Numbered from the stretch's first letter, positions 22,266-34,244 are shown. The stretch is 64,000 nt of DNA from Thozetella sp. PMI_491 (GCA_021432635.1 MU270042.1:183577-247576); one strand, 5' to 3'. The notes: generated by a model from the letters alone, not told the origin. Numbers and translations: made by a program.

Positions 22266-22529
22266 AAAGCACGAAGCTACCATGTCCAGTAATTCTCCTG
22301 TAGGCTGAGCCACTCTAACAACAACCCTGAACGGGAAGTTAGTCCCCAGAGTCGAGTTGTGGTGTTGCAACATGATAGGGGTTTGGGCGCTTTGGTGTGT
22401 TCCTTTTGCCGCCGGCCTTGCAGCCCCGAACCCGACTGAGTCCCCTTGGCGCTAGGGTGTCCCTATAACTAGTGCCCTAGTATCCTTCCTCGCACTTGTG
22501 ACGGAGGGAGGGTGAATTTAGCACATGTC

Positions 22530-22870
22530 TGGCCGATCACGGCCAAAGTTGCCAACGCCTATAACGTGGCCCAGGATTGGCGGCATCAGGGACATTGCCC
22601 ATCTCGTTCCTAGAGGGTAAGAGAGAGTCAGGGGCTAAGGCCATCGCCACTGGTGTAGCATAGATTAGCTCTGGTGGCCTGTGGCCCTGAGCGAGATTAT
22701 TATGTGACAGCCACCCTGCATGGAACTTGAGCGGTTGCAGCGTCCCTAATGATGTGCCCACACATAGGGGTTGTTCAAACGGTATCCTTGAGGTACAAGT
22801 GTCTATGTGCGGAACTTTGAGCGACTTTGCCACAATTATGGACCGGGGCTGGCAAGCAACGATGCACATT
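22530..22870. repeat. Dispersed repeat family 5, copy 1
   Basis: The left part matches 30893-30970 (ggcccaggatt, cggcatcagg). The central and right parts match 27140-27430, partly in inverted order (cacataggggt, gtgacagccaccctgc, gccagccccggtcc). It contains catggaacttgag at 22719-22731. Confidence 0.65.
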
Positions 22871-24047
22871 AGAGACTGACTGGCTCTGCGAGATACCTGT
22901 TGGCTGCTTTACAAGTCTATGGAACCAAGAGTGACCCCATTGCTATGCGAGGACGGCTCTCGCACCGGAGGGGGACAAACAACACCTTGGACGTATGTAC
23001 TTATTACCGTTGTCATGCCCCATTAGCAAAGCCGGAGGCGATCTTTCCAACAATGTTCACCATTTCATCCTACAGCTATGCGGCTCCGTGAAAAGAAGTG
23101 GACGCCGCCAATTCTGGCCCTTGTTGTCATGGGTTTTGCGACACGGGGGTCGCTCCTGAAACTATTCCGTAAGGGAAACCATGTCCAAACATGAACTTCA
23201 GCTAACTTTGGGCCAGTACAGTTGTGGAATGAACTCCTCCGTCGATCATTTGCTGCGTAGTCCCCAAGTGTGACGGCTTACTCTTGAAGTTGATATGGAG
23301 GGGAAGATGAAGGGGTTATGAGGGTTTCCGTCGGTAGAGGGTTTGCTCCATGGAACTTGAGGCATGGATGATGCTTGGCGGTATGTGATGGGTGGTATGT
23401 TACAGGCTATCATGAACCGGTCCCGATAGACAAGCCAGCATTAATTGCCCCCGCCCCAGGATGGCTCTTCTGATGATCTACTCGCCCGGCGGCCCTTCGT
23501 CTCGAATCCCTTACTCTCGGGGCCCACCATCCTGACCAACAGCCGGGCTATCTTACAGGCCGCCACGTCAGCTGGCTGGCCACGCTAGGCAGCTGCATGC
23601 TTCATATCTCAACATTTTGTTAAGCGTGAGGCTCTTGCTACGGCAGCAACCTCCAACTGGAGCCGCTGCTCTTCGGTGACCGCTGGGAGGACCGGGCGGT
23701 GCGGAGCCCTGCCGGCGAGGACTTTGACGCGCGCCAGCACTAGGGCCTGCTGCCTCTCCCTACCAGCGGTGGTGGCGCAAGGTCAGACCTGGGGCGTGCA
23801 CGTCCGCCTATTCCTCGCCAGCTAGCTCGCACTTCACTCTACCGCCCGTTCTATTCCTATCCAAGCTACTTTAATGAAATATAAATCGTACAAAGTGTAA
23901 CCTAGGTTTGATGAGCCTGCCTGGTGCATTTTGCAAGATGTTAGGTGCTAGGAATTCTAGCGTTTGCTTGTCCAAGTACCGATGGTATTACTAGTTGGTC
24001 GTACTCAAAAGGTATTCGCGACACAGGAAAAGAGTCTCGGTGTTGAA
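22871..24047. other. Decayed sequence with a repeat fragment
   Basis: Positions 23540-23640 match 20577-20700. catggaacttgag occurs at 23349-23361. No gene is seen. Confidence 0.4.
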
Positions 24048-24706
24048 AACGGCCGCTGAGTTGGCAGGTCGAGGCGAACTCCAGGTGCTGCCTGGGGAGC
24101 AGGCAGACTTTATGCGTTGGCGGGTGACTCATTAAATCACAGTAGGGGGGCCGGCCAGGGGCTCTTTCCCTTTATGGCGGTACGGCAGTAGGTATTCCCA
24201 GGGAAGTACTGCTACAGCAGGTTGTGATCTTCTTCTTTCATGCACCGCCTCAACGCGCTGCTGGAGCGGCATACCGCATCCATTCTGTGTTACTGCTCTT
24301 GCCGGACAATTGATGATGTAGCCTAAGTTCCTATCACATACCGCCGGCGAGTCCATCAAAGGCCGCCTACTTTCTCCGTAGGGGGTGAACATAGCCGCCT
24401 TGGATTGTCCCAGCCTCCAGCATAGGAGAAGTACTTGACGCCCAACGCCTTGGCTTAGAACAAGGAGAGTCGCTGCATGGGACTTGAGTACCCTAGTCAG
24501 TGGTTCAGACTGTGTGCGAGGCGAGTGCGGGAATGCGCCGCAGCCTGCGGGATCCACGCAGTGGCAATCTTAAAAGTTGTTTTGTAGCCTCGCATGGGGC
24601 ACACCAATATCCTTTCGGGAAGCGCCAGCTGAACAAGGCACTGCAGTACCTCCGGTTAAGAACCGGAAGAGTTGGACGTTAGCATGGTATCATAAAGTGT
24701 TCTTCT
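24048..24706. repeat. Dispersed repeat family 1, copy 2 (with side fragment)
   Basis: Positions 24048-24152 match 13488-13585. Positions 24257-24706 match 11231-11485 and 38686-38995. The core motif here is catgggacttgag at 24477-24489. Confidence 0.7.
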
Positions 24707-24938
24707 AGCCCCCTACGGGCCTGCCCCCGATCTAGGTGACTACGTCCCCGATGCCTGAGTATATCAGCCACGCTCGCCGTAGAATGCTAGACGCTTTTTT
24801 CACGTGTGATGGTGGTGGTCCCTGAAAAATACAAGAAGCAACCCTCGACTCCTTCCCTCGTCGCCAGCTGCCGACGGCAAAGGCTCCAGAGTACACGTAT
24901 CGCACTAAAAATCGGCTCTCGCCGTGCCAGAGCGGGAA
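24707..24938. other. Upstream region of the Zn2Cys6 gene
   Basis: This is the presumed promoter. No clear TATA box is seen. Confidence 0.3.
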
Positions 24939-25538
24939 ATGGGACAATACAGACAGAAACATAAAAAGACGAAGACAGGCTGTGGGACTTGCAGGTAAGT
25001 CCGGGCCAGCGCTACGAGCCCATCCCGGCATCTAACCAAATGGAGGTTCCGACGCGTCAAGTGCGGTGAAGAAAGGCCATCTTGCCGCCGCTGCCTTCTA
25101 CGTGGCAGTGAGTGCCCCGGCTATGATAAGAACCCCGCCGACGGCCAATCTATTTTGGATGACCGTGTTGATGGGGGGACAAAGACTGAGAAGAAAAGCG
25201 ATACTCCCGATTTCCCCTCGCCGAAACCTCCCGATACCGAAAATGACCACAGAGCAACCGGGCATCCACTCCCCTCGTCGAAACCTCCCGATGGCGAAGG
25301 TCAACTCCCACCTGCCGCGGTGGAGATGTGGCGATCACTTCTCGGTACAATAATGCCTTCTCTGGGTGGTAAAACTCTTCGGGCTGCCCTTGCCGGGCTA
25401 GATGTCGGGACGAGACTGAGAGCTCAGCCCAACGGCGAGGCTTTGTTTAATGCTTACATGAGTATATCACCGGTTTGTCTCTCTCGTGCTATTATGGCAG
25501 CAAGGTTCTCAGACTTTCGCAGAAATCACAGGCAATGA
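24939..25538 (+). CDS. Zn(II)2Cys6 DNA-binding protein, short (182 aa)
   Basis: Exon 1 is 24939-24994 (ATG at 24939, MGQYRQKHKKTKTGCGTC) and exon 2 is 25046-25538. The 51-nt intron has a GTAAGT donor and a CTAAC branch site. The splice gives a complete binuclear zinc cluster: C15-x2-C18-x6-C25-x6-C32-x2-C35-x6-C42, with RFRRVK between C18 and C25. Such clusters bind CGG-type half-sites in promoters. A Pro/Asp-rich linker follows, then a short helical part (AAVEMWRSLLG...). The usual large fungal regulatory domain is absent. The protein is either a naturally short regulator or a gene cut off after about 180 codons. Confidence 0.75.
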
Positions 25539-26494
25539 TAGCAAGTATGATATTATGTATTGAGCTCAGTCAGGGTAAGATCGAGATCGCCGTCCAGTCT
25601 GAGAACCAATCTTGATTAGATAGTGTATATGGATAGTTTTTCTCGCCGACCCCGTCGAGACAATGTTATTTGCTCGACGCTACGCCAAGTTCGACAAACC
25701 GCGAGAATAGAAGACTGATCAGTTGTGTAGTCCATCTTACATGCTGGGTGTCGTCCCAGCAGACCGTGTCAAGTAGGCAGTGCAATGACCATATGTGAAG
25801 GCTTTTTGTCTCCCGGCAGTCCGTTCGCGATGTCAACAAAGCCCACTGTTTTAATTGGGTAGTGCGTCTGGTAGGTGTGGGTCCCCCCTTTTCGCCGCCT
25901 CACCGCTTAGGAGCTTCCTCTGCCATGGCAGCGAGGCCACGCAGATGGACCCCGGCTAGCGGCTGCTGATCAGGCGGAGCCCTCGAGACGGATGTTCAAC
26001 GTCATCAGGTGCGAGTTTCGAGAATGATACTGTACAAGTAGAGCCTCACCAATAGTCGGGAACCGAGAGCAGTCCTGCCCTGCCTGCCAGACCGATCACG
26101 GATCGCCAGGTCCATTCGACACGACCACCATCATGAACGCAGAAGGTGTAGCGGGCCCATGCGGCCATTTTTTACGGCCGCTGAGTTGGCCGGGTATTCC
26201 ACATCGCGGCCAGCTCTCAGTTGGCTGAAGGCTTCCGAACCTCGTACTCATCGTTTCATGGCGCCATGAGCAGCCGCCTGAACGCATATAATTTGGAGGG
26301 CCTCACATCTTACATCCACCAGCCGCATCTTGGCATGCAATTAAAGGGGGTGGATGGGGCAGGGGGCAGTGCAAACTTTTTGAAATGGACCTCCGTATCT
26401 AGTGGCTATCCACGCTGCTTTGTATGTGGATATCCCCCTGATCGCAACGGTATTGGCCTAGAGAACCTATGTCCGAAATGGGAGTTGTGGGGCT
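25539..26494. other. Decayed sequence
   Basis: There are no convincing genes. A forward frame at 26221-26496 has no upstream ATG and no motif. Confidence 0.35.
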
Positions 26495-26700
26495 AAAGTT
26501 GTCTAATTTCTCCCCGGGGTGTACTCATCCGAAGTGGATCCTAAACTATACCAGGGTAATCGATCGTGCTGCAATGCACACTCGATACTAGGATTGTCCC
26601 CGCTGGCGCCGTCAGGGGCTGACTAGCCGTGTTGACGCAAACAAGGCTGTGGCCGGCGAGATATAGGGGTTGCAGGAAAGCCCGACGCAAACACCTCTAA
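26495..26700. repeat. Dispersed repeat family 6, copy 1
   Basis: This copy matches 37570-37860 (gttgtctaatttctccccgg, ctagccgtgttgac, caaggctgtggcc). In the 37.5-kb copy the first block is tandemly repeated. Confidence 0.7.
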
Positions 26701-27139
26701 CATATTTTTTTTAAAGGAGCTGATTGACTTATGCGATTTAGCCCAATCCGGGCGGGGAACCAAGTCTCATGAGGCTGAGCAACACCAGTACGAACTACGC
26801 CGGGAGGTCGTATTACGCAATTTGTGTAGCACAACGGACAACTGCTGCGTAATGATATTGAGGCACTTCGCCATAATCATCTCGCTCCGGATAGACAGGC
26901 CGCCAGAGCCTGTCTTTCACCCGCCGCCTCCGGCAGGGCCGCTGTGATTACCTAAACGGTACGTTCGAGGGATCCGCCACCGCCTCCCCGTCGCCTCCCG
27001 GCCGGCCTATCTGGAGGTGTGTGGCGAGAACTCTGCCACTCTCTGCCTAATCGAGTTTGGGCTGCAGGAAGCTCTCAGCAGGCTGGCGCATGCTCGATAG
27101 CACGGAACATACCAGCCAGTCAGCTTGTGTCAAGCCAGT
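26701..27139. other. Decayed sequence
   Basis: I see nothing in it beyond short broken frames. Confidence 0.3.
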
Positions 27140-27430
27140 CAATCTCTGAGGTCCGTGGTTGCTTGCCAGCCCCGGTCCATTACTTACGGCAAGCGGCTTG
27201 CTGAAGGGGTCGCATATCCAAACCCTCCCAACGACCTAAGTCGTTCAAAGCTCCTACGCAGCATAGACACTTGTACCTCGAGGGTACCGTTTAAAACACC
27301 CCTATGTGTGGGCACATCATTGGAGGTAAAAGAGAGCCAGGGGTTAGGGCTACTACTGGTGTGGCATTGGGCGGCCTATGACCGGAGCAAGATGATTCTC
27401 CGTTGGTGCGACATTGTGACAGCCACCCTG
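27140..27430. repeat. Dispersed repeat family 5, copy 2 (rearranged)
   Basis: It shares ttgccagccccggtcc, tgtgtgggcacatcat and gtgacagccaccctgc with 22530-22870, but the first two are inverted relative to the third. Confidence 0.6.
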
Positions 27431-28098
27431 CTTCCTTCTACCCTTTTGCGGCCGTCGCGAGGTCCGTCGGTGAACGAAGACCGGGGTTGGACCCCCTTCT
27501 CCTCCACCACCTTTACCCCCCAACCTCGAATGGCTGGACATGGTGGGACGATCCGGGCCCGAGATGGCTCTGGCGGTCCAACGGAACTTGCTCAGTCCAA
27601 AACAAGCAACACCAAATCAGGGGAGTTGGACGGTCACACCTTGTATCCCTACTGTAGCTGGCCGGAACGAGACTGGGCGTGGATGGAAACCCTTATATCC
27701 ACACCAGCAGTGTGGTCAATAGTCAATTATAGCACATTCAACCATGCACAGGCTTGCAGCTGCCCGCGGACTGCAGAGCCTGCCGAACTTGGCCCCCCCT
27801 CTCGCTGCCGGGCGCATTCTCTGGTCTTCCACCTCGATCGCCGTTGCCCCCTCTTCCAGCCCCGATAAAAGCCCTCTGCTCGCAATTCACACAACCGCGA
27901 CTAGCTACATCGTAGGGTTCACAAAGCCCTATGAGTACATTGAGCTGCATGCACTGTGGGCCACAACATCTCTCGTGCGGTATTTAGCGACCCACCCTCC
28001 TCCACCTGCGGGACTCATCCATGGGCCTCCCCTCCCCATCCAATACTTGCACCTCCGAATGAGTTCGTTTCCCCATCTTAATCTCGTTGAACGTCGTT
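27431..28098. other. Upstream region of the methyltransferase gene
   Basis: A forward frame with ATG at 27744 runs 128 codons and overlaps the methyltransferase start in another frame. It has no motif and probably lies in the leader or promoter. Confidence 0.35.
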
Positions 28099-29536
28099 AT
28101 GTCGAAGAAAAATGTCCAAGGCGAGAATGACGGCACCAAGGACGAGACCGGGTGGGATTTGGACCCCTTCAGTACCTCTGTCAACGAAATGCTACCCAGC
28201 GACCCCAGCGTATGCTGGAGAAAGGAGGTGGAAAACGGGCGATCTTATCAAACCATGAAGCGAGGCATTTATTTGTAGTGTCTCTTCCATCCTTGTCTTC
28301 GACGCTGACAGTTTCTAGCGCACCGAATGATGGGCAACAGATGTTTGCAGAGGAAGTATGGTAGGGCTGTTTATAAACCCTTAACCTTTTCCTGGCGATT
28401 TCTAACGGCAGCCTAGCCGACGAATGTACTTTAAAATTCTGGGTGCACATTACCTGGCGCCAATTCAAGAGCCTAAGGTACGTTCTTCTCAACCCAGCCT
28501 CCACAGAAGCTAATCAGGTAGCGCGTTCTTGATGTTGGTTGCGGGGTTGGTTCCTGGGCCATGTAAGTATAGTATCTATCTCCATTTTGCTAAAAAGCTG
28601 AACTGTAGCTAGAGTATTTGCCGGCAAAAACCCAAGAACCAATGTTCTTGCCATGGACTTGTCATCGATGCTGCATACTCTCAAGCCTACGAATCTCATT
28701 TTTCGCCCGTACGATGTTACAGACTCCTGGAATGGCATAATCTTTGGGTATATCCATATTTGCAACATGAGTGGCTCCTTGGTTGACTGGAAGGGTTTCT
28801 ACGAGAAGATCTTTCAGTAAGGGCATCAGTCGCTCTCCTACATCCATTCCTAAATTTGTCTTCGCAGGCATCTTGAGCCCGGCGGCTGGGTCGAACAAGT
28901 CGAGCACTCTTGGAGAGTCATGTCAGATGAAGGCGTCCCCGAGTCCTCATCCTTTTATAAACTTTCAGGGCTCCTGCAGGAGATAGGCAGAAAGACTGGA
29001 AAGTCATTCGACGTCAGCGAAGAGATGGTTCAGCACATAGAGAATGCCGGCTTCTCGCCCATTCGCCAGCATTCGATAAAGGTGCCAATAGGTGGCTGGC
29101 CGGAGGATAAAGAACATCAGCGGTGGGGTACGTTGAACCAAATGTACCTCGGACAGGCATTGGAAGGCATTGCACTGAGAGGACTTACGAAGGTGTTAAA
29201 GGTATGTAACCATGAAGACAGGCTTGAGGATGACGCTAATCTGATCTAGTGGGATTGTCAACAGGCCCTGAACTTTTTGGCTGAAGTTAAAGACGAGATA
29301 GAGAACCGTAATAATCGCTTATTCATCCGACTGTAAGTTCTCTGCGAGCTTTTATACGGAAGTATCTAACACGGAATAGGCGTGTCGTATATGGGCAGAA
29401 GTTCGGAGAAGCCAAGGAAACCCGACCCCCTGGGCCCATGCCGAGGAGCCGGTCTCAAACAGGAGCCCATGTTGAGGAGCCGGTCTCAAAGAGGAGATCA
29501 CGACGCAATGCGGCCAAACTGCCAAGGCAGCGATGA
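28099..29536 (+). CDS. LaeA-like SAM-dependent methyltransferase (365 aa, eight exons)
   Basis: Exons: 28099-28274, 28319-28360, 28417-28477, 28522-28562, 28613-28816, 28868-29201, 29250-29332, 29380-29536. All seven introns are 44-56 nt and all phases match. The order of motifs is that of the LaeA/TdiE family: NGRSYQTMKRGIY then APND, HYLAPIQEPK, SAM motif I VLDVGCGVGSW (residues 95-105), VLAMDLSSM, YIHICNMSGSLVDW, HLEPGGWVEQVEHSW (residues 176-190) and LRVVYGQKF near the end. These proteins act in the nucleus or cytoplasm and often affect secondary metabolism and development; the substrate is unknown. Exon 1 has a weak donor (GTAGTG). The basic tail after YGQKF arises from a 31-nt tandem duplication. 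Confidence 0.88.
29435..29496. repeat. 31-nt tandem duplication in the methyltransferase last exon
   Basis: Units 29435-29465 and 29466-29496 differ at three or four bases (cccatg..gaggagccgg). Since 31 is not a multiple of three, the second unit is read in another frame. Confidence 0.9.
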
Positions 29537-29610
29537 GATAGAAATAGCGAGAACGAGTAGACGTCAATGAGCATGGTAAGGCAGGGAAGGTCGCTGCCGC
29601 ATCACGCTCG

Positions 29611-30036
29611 TCATCCGCGATTGGGGTAACAAGTCTGTGAATTTATGGTCCTCTGAAGACAGTTTGCCAGCTGAACACGAGTGTCTTGGTCGCTCCTTCT
29701 GTACATGAAAGTGCTGGGGGCCCGAAGGAGGGGGTGGGGGGGTAACAGCAGGTTCTGTGCGCGCAGTGCTCCCTCCTCCAGCTCGTTTCGTTTCGCTAGC
29801 TTCTTGTACACTTTTTCTAACTTTTGGAGCTCTCGGCGGTACTTCTTTGTCAATAGGTGTTCGGTTTGCTCGCGCGGCGCCTCTTTATCATTGCCCAGTG
29901 CTCTGATACCATTGTGTTGCGATCTCCTCGCGCAGTGCCTCCTCGCCCTGCTCCGGTGTCGCCGTGGCGCCCCTCCGCCTGGGACTGGAATAGGTTCATT
30001 GATTCGAAGCTTAGTTTGATGCCCCACCCCCACCAC
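29611..30036 (-). pseudogene. Coiled-coil frame, probable repeat remnant
   Basis: A reverse frame contains KKYRRELQKLEKVYKKLAKR and NELEEGALRAQN, a credible coiled coil, and then sequence of no recognisable type. The N-terminal part is Arg-rich and looks noncoding. It resembles the coiled-coil remnants at 20577-20760 and 46990-47281 in type, not clearly in sequence. Confidence 0.3.
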
Positions 30037-30892
30037 GAATGCTGGGGCGTGGCGTCATGGGTGTTGGCGAGAGCAACCAGAACAACCGCCGGGGAAGTAA
30101 CCCGGAGAAGTTAGAGCCGACTGGCTGCCTAAGTTCATGGATGAGTATCGTATCTTGTTCACCTACCAGGGCAGGCATGCATGTTGGTCACTCTCACTCC
30201 TTGCTGGCCCCTTGCCTTTGATCTGGTATGTTCCCGGCTATCGTTAGGTTGAACCCGTCGCGTTATGGGCCGCTGTGACGCACCTTAGAGGGCACAAGGC
30301 TATTATGTCGGCATGATCGTTGGTATCAGTTCAACTCATATGACAATTTCCTTGCCCTGCCGTCGTTTCCTGGGTAAGTGCGGGCAATATACCAGACGAC
30401 CCCGTGCTATTAGATCTTTGTAATAGGCCGTGAAAATCAAGGAGGTCAGGCAAGGAAACGACCGTGCATACAGTTCACGTCGAATAGCGGGTAAAGACGG
30501 ATCCTGTTGTGAATATGCCAACGGCCACATTTCTGGTCCCTTCGCTGGTCGGTCATTCGCACGACTCCGCGCCCGGCGGTTCTCATGATGTCCTCCCAAA
30601 TTGTGGAACCTGATCCTTGACCAATCAAGCTGAAAGTGTCAATCCGTGGCTGCCCAGATCGCCATGCCTGGAATAAAACCGAGATTACCTCGAGGTTCTT
30701 GGCCACAATTGCTAGTCAAAGCTCACACCTCAACAAAGCCTTGATTGGCTGTATTACGAAGCCAAGCCATTTATCTACCTTCCCAGTGTGGCTGCATTGA
30801 TCGCCTTTTCCAAGGGAAGGTAGGGGTGGAAGGGGGTGGAAGAGTCACTCACAATACCCCTCCAGCAGGTAGCGAGGGCATGACCGGCCGGC
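30037..30892. other. Decayed sequence
   Basis: Reverse frames at 30336-30706 (RSGQPRIDTFSLIG) look protein-like but lack an ATG and any domain I recognise. Confidence 0.3.
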
Positions 30893-31490
30893 ATCACAGC
30901 CAAAGTCGCCAACGCCCATAGCTTGGCCCAGGATTAGCGGCATCAGGTATTGCTCATTTCGTTCCCAGGAAGGTGTGGTCATGTCTTTTCTGCAGGGCGT
31001 CCTGGCCTGCAGTCCCTATTCGCGTGCTGTGTTCCAACATACTTACGGTAGGCTAGAGCCTCAGTCGGGGTCGGGGCCGCCAGCACGGTCAGCTGCGGGC
31101 CACTGAGTTGGCCGACTGGGCCAACTCGACTGCCTTGCGGAGCAGGCTGGCATTATGCGTTGGCATGACTCACTAAAACACAGTGCAAGGGTGCGCCAGA
31201 TCTTAATGTCGAAGTTGTTGCGCTTTCCTCCTGGCTTCCCTTTAGGGACCCCCTACTGACATGCTGCAGCGGCAGATGGAGTGGCCCGTATCTTAGCCAA
31301 TCATTCGGTGCTGCTAAGCCTTGGAAACACCCTGCTAAAATTAGGTTGATATACTCCAGGCGCCTGGAATCTGCTGAGCTGACCAGTCGTTTGCTCGATC
31401 ACAAGTTCCTGGCACCTTGAAGTACTCCCCCGAGCATCCCCGCAACGCAGATCCCTAGCCATCTCTGTATGTCAATACCCCTAATCATAC
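30893..31490. repeat. Cluster of repeat fragments (families 5 and 1)
   Basis: Positions 30893-30970 match 22540-22620. Positions 31095-31190 match 13488-13585. Positions 31200-31480 are the reverse complement of 10790-11060 (ctgcagcggcagatggagtg). Confidence 0.65.
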
Positions 31491-32006
31491 GCATCCTAGA
31501 GGGACTTATGTTTATTTCAGTTCCAAGCTGCAGCAAGGCTTCTTCCTAGTGTCGCAGATACCTGTGGCTCTAGGCTACCGGCACTTCCGGCACTATTCAC
31601 ATAGCTAAGGTTAGTAAGGAGTCAAGATGCTCAAGGCAAGCGTTCAGTGTTCTCATGCCATGACAAGCAAATTAGCCTGTAGAAGTATCTATGCCGGAAG
31701 GGCATTATTGAGATGGATCTGGCAGACTTCAACACAGACAGTCCAGTATCTCAGTTACATCGCTGGACTGGATCGTGCTCTGCGCCAAAGGGGCGAATGG
31801 CATTACTCTCACAGTTCAAGATAGTTTCTTGACCTGGTTGAAACACTCGCGTAAATAAATTCCTCGTCCTCTGCCCTAATATACCTTTACTCACTCGACG
31901 GCCCCACAGGCTGTCCACGGACGTATCTTGGAAAGCAGGACGCCTTGGGGGGGCTTCGTCGGACGTGACTCTCGAAGACCACCGAAACGCTGCCTACATT
32001 CTACCG
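31491..32006. other. Intergenic, no gene seen
   Basis: A forward frame at 31627-31824 has no motif. The right end is the 3' flank of the Upc2-like gene. Confidence 0.3.
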
Positions 32007-33481
32007 CTACAAGGGGCCCGGAGATGCCACTTCCACGTCAGCCAGCATCCGCAGCGGCCACTGCAGCAGGTGTTGCCACTCCATAGGGACGTTCCTCTGT
32101 ATCGCCTTCACCTCGCGCCACGGGGCGGCGTCAATCCACCACAGGCCGCCGACCTCGAGCGAGATGCGCGCGGCCATGGCCCAGAAGTGTGCCAGCATGA
32201 TCAGCGCCTTGGGCAGCTTCACCTCGAGCTGCTCAACGAAGGGGTTCTGCACGATGGTGGCAGAGAAGAGGAAGCGGCGTATTAACGAGTGATGCGGCTC
32301 ACCGGCCTGGATGGCTGCCTCCAGCGTGCCCAGGAAGCTGGCCATGTCCCGGTAGGCAAACGCCGTCTCTTCGGTCTCGGGGGGCGTCGCGAGGTGTTGG
32401 GAGCCGTCGGCCGTGCGCGGTTCGAGGAGGTATGGGAAACGCTTCGCTTGGGCCTCGGAGAAAAGGACGACCGACTTGGCTAAGGCGTCGAGGACGGAGC
32501 GCACGATTTGCCCGATGCCCAGCCAGTTGCTGGGCGGCGTGTATGGTTCCAGCTCGCGCTTGCGCACCGACGCCAATGCGTCGGCCAGCAGCAGCACCGA
32601 AGTGAAGTAGGTGGCGTCGGTAATCTCGGGGCTCAGTGGGGTGCTAGCGCCGAGGGTTGCATGGTAGTGCGTTACGGCGTTCTCGAGGTAGACGTTGCGG
32701 CAGGCCCGTAGCGCGTCATTCTCGGCCTGCAACGCAAGCATGTGCAGACCCGAGAAGGCCAGCACGGCATTGAGCAGCGGTTCGTAGGCGATGGCGAGCT
32801 TGGGTATTCGCACCGACCAGAGTTCCAGCATCTGCGGACTGTTGTTTCCGGTAAGCGCCTTGCATGTGTACACCGTGAAGTTGTGCAAGATCAGCAGCTC
32901 CAGGTGCCGGTTGGGGAGGGGGTTAGCTGCAGGGAGGACTGGCAGAGACGCGTTGGAGGTAATGGAGCGTGTCTGCGGCGCTGGGTCGGACGGCGTCATG
33001 CCACTCCTCGCTATCACTGTCGACGAAGACCCCACCTTACGGTTTACGGGGTAATCGCACAGCTCGTTGCGCTGGTGGCAGCTGCTCTAGGAATAAGATA
33101 CCAGGTTAGTAAATGTCGGGTTAACTACCGCGCCCCGCCCGTATATGGCTCGAAATCTCACCGCCGAGCTTGGCGGAGCAAACCCGAGGTTACAGAGCAT
33201 GAGCATCTGCATTCTGGGAATAGAGCGCAGCGTCGAAGCTCAGGCCGGGTGAGGACCGCGGCGTGCAAAAACAAACAACACTGGGTGTGATGAATAGGGC
33301 GGAAGCGGAGGCATGGGGGATGATCGGGGTCGCTTCGACTTACACAACATGGACGGCCCTCATCACACTTGACTCGCCGCCGACGGCATTGACTGCACCC
33401 ATTTCTTGATTTTCGGTGGCGTCGGTGTTGACGAAACTCGCGTTGCGCCGAGATTGGCGCTTTGCCTTCCTGGTTCTCCAT
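32007..33481 (-). CDS. Zn(II)2Cys6 transcription factor, Upc2/Fungal_trans_2-like (405 aa)
   Basis: Exon 1 is 33481-33344 (ATG at 33481, MENQEGKAPISAQREF) and exon 2 is 33086-32007. The 257-nt intron (GTAAGT...TTCCTAG) is long for this window but both phases are 0 and it completes the zinc cluster: C29-x2-C32-x6-C39-x6-C46-x2-C49-x6-C56, then DYPVN. After a Pro/Ser linker comes a helical body with LELLILHNFTVYTCKAL and LAIAYEPLLNAVLAFSGLH. This is the start of the domain seen in sterol-uptake regulators of the Upc2 type. The body then runs in one frame to its stop. The sterol link is family knowledge and not shown here. An extra small exon inside the long intron cannot be excluded. Confidence 0.82.
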
Positions 33482-33917
33482 ACTGCCGTGTACCTACCGT
33501 GAGGTCGCGGGCTAGCTAGTGGGAAGAGAGTGTATTAATGAGGAGGTTAGGCAAGTCTTCTCTAGCAAGAGGCACTGAGCTAGTGTGCCACCTTGACTAG
33601 CTGCAGCGAAGTGGACAATGCTAAATACTGTTTTGTAGCGGCTGGGAAACTGCATGGCTGACAACGAGTGACTTAGTAGGCTTCGGTTATCTCCCCCTTG
33701 CCGGATGCCTAGCCACCATCGCTGTGCCGTGCATTCTCGTTATGACTATCCAGTGATCAGGACAACAGGTACTAATTGGTCTAAGCGCTCAAGCTGCGTT
33801 GATGCAAAAGAGCGGGTCCATTGTGTTGACAGGGATGCCAGCCGTTCCATATTAGGTGACTTTTAATACGAGGGCTCCGCCCGATTCGCCCGTTGCCTCA
33901 TCCATGTCAAGTTTGAT
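33482..33917. other. Upstream region of the Upc2-like gene, decayed
   Basis: I see nothing recognisable. Confidence 0.3.
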
Positions 33918-34178
33918 TGGGTCAAGGTCATGGCAGGGTTACAGTGGCGACTAAGCAGGGCTTGTGCTATTTGCAGAGTAGCGGCGATGCTGATACACTC
34001 GATATGCAGAGTTAAGCCGCGCACCAAAGCTGGCAAAGCCTTGCGATAACAGCGAGGCAAGAGAGTATTGGAACCCGTCGATTTCTTCACATCCTGATCG
34101 CCATACTTGGCAGTCAATATCTGCACGGCCGTATCACGGACCCTGAAGCAGAGTCTCATTGGCTATATTACGCTGTTC
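33918..34178. repeat. Dispersed repeat family 3, copy 2
   Basis: Positions 34018-34178 match 15396-15592. The differences are mostly transitions toward A or T in this copy. Confidence 0.7.
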
Positions 34179-34244
34179 GTAGGAGACCATCCCTTGACCG
34201 GTGCTGTTGTACGCATGCGATCTCTCGCGCAGTCGGAAGAAGCC

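Noticed and set aside
27125-27868. 247-codon forward frame
   Set aside because: It runs through a dispersed repeat without an upstream ATG, has no motif and is not conserved in the other repeat copy.
27744-28130. 128-codon ATG frame before the methyltransferase
   Set aside because: It overlaps the methyltransferase first exon in another frame, has an Ala/Pro/Ser bias and no domain. It is more likely leader sequence.
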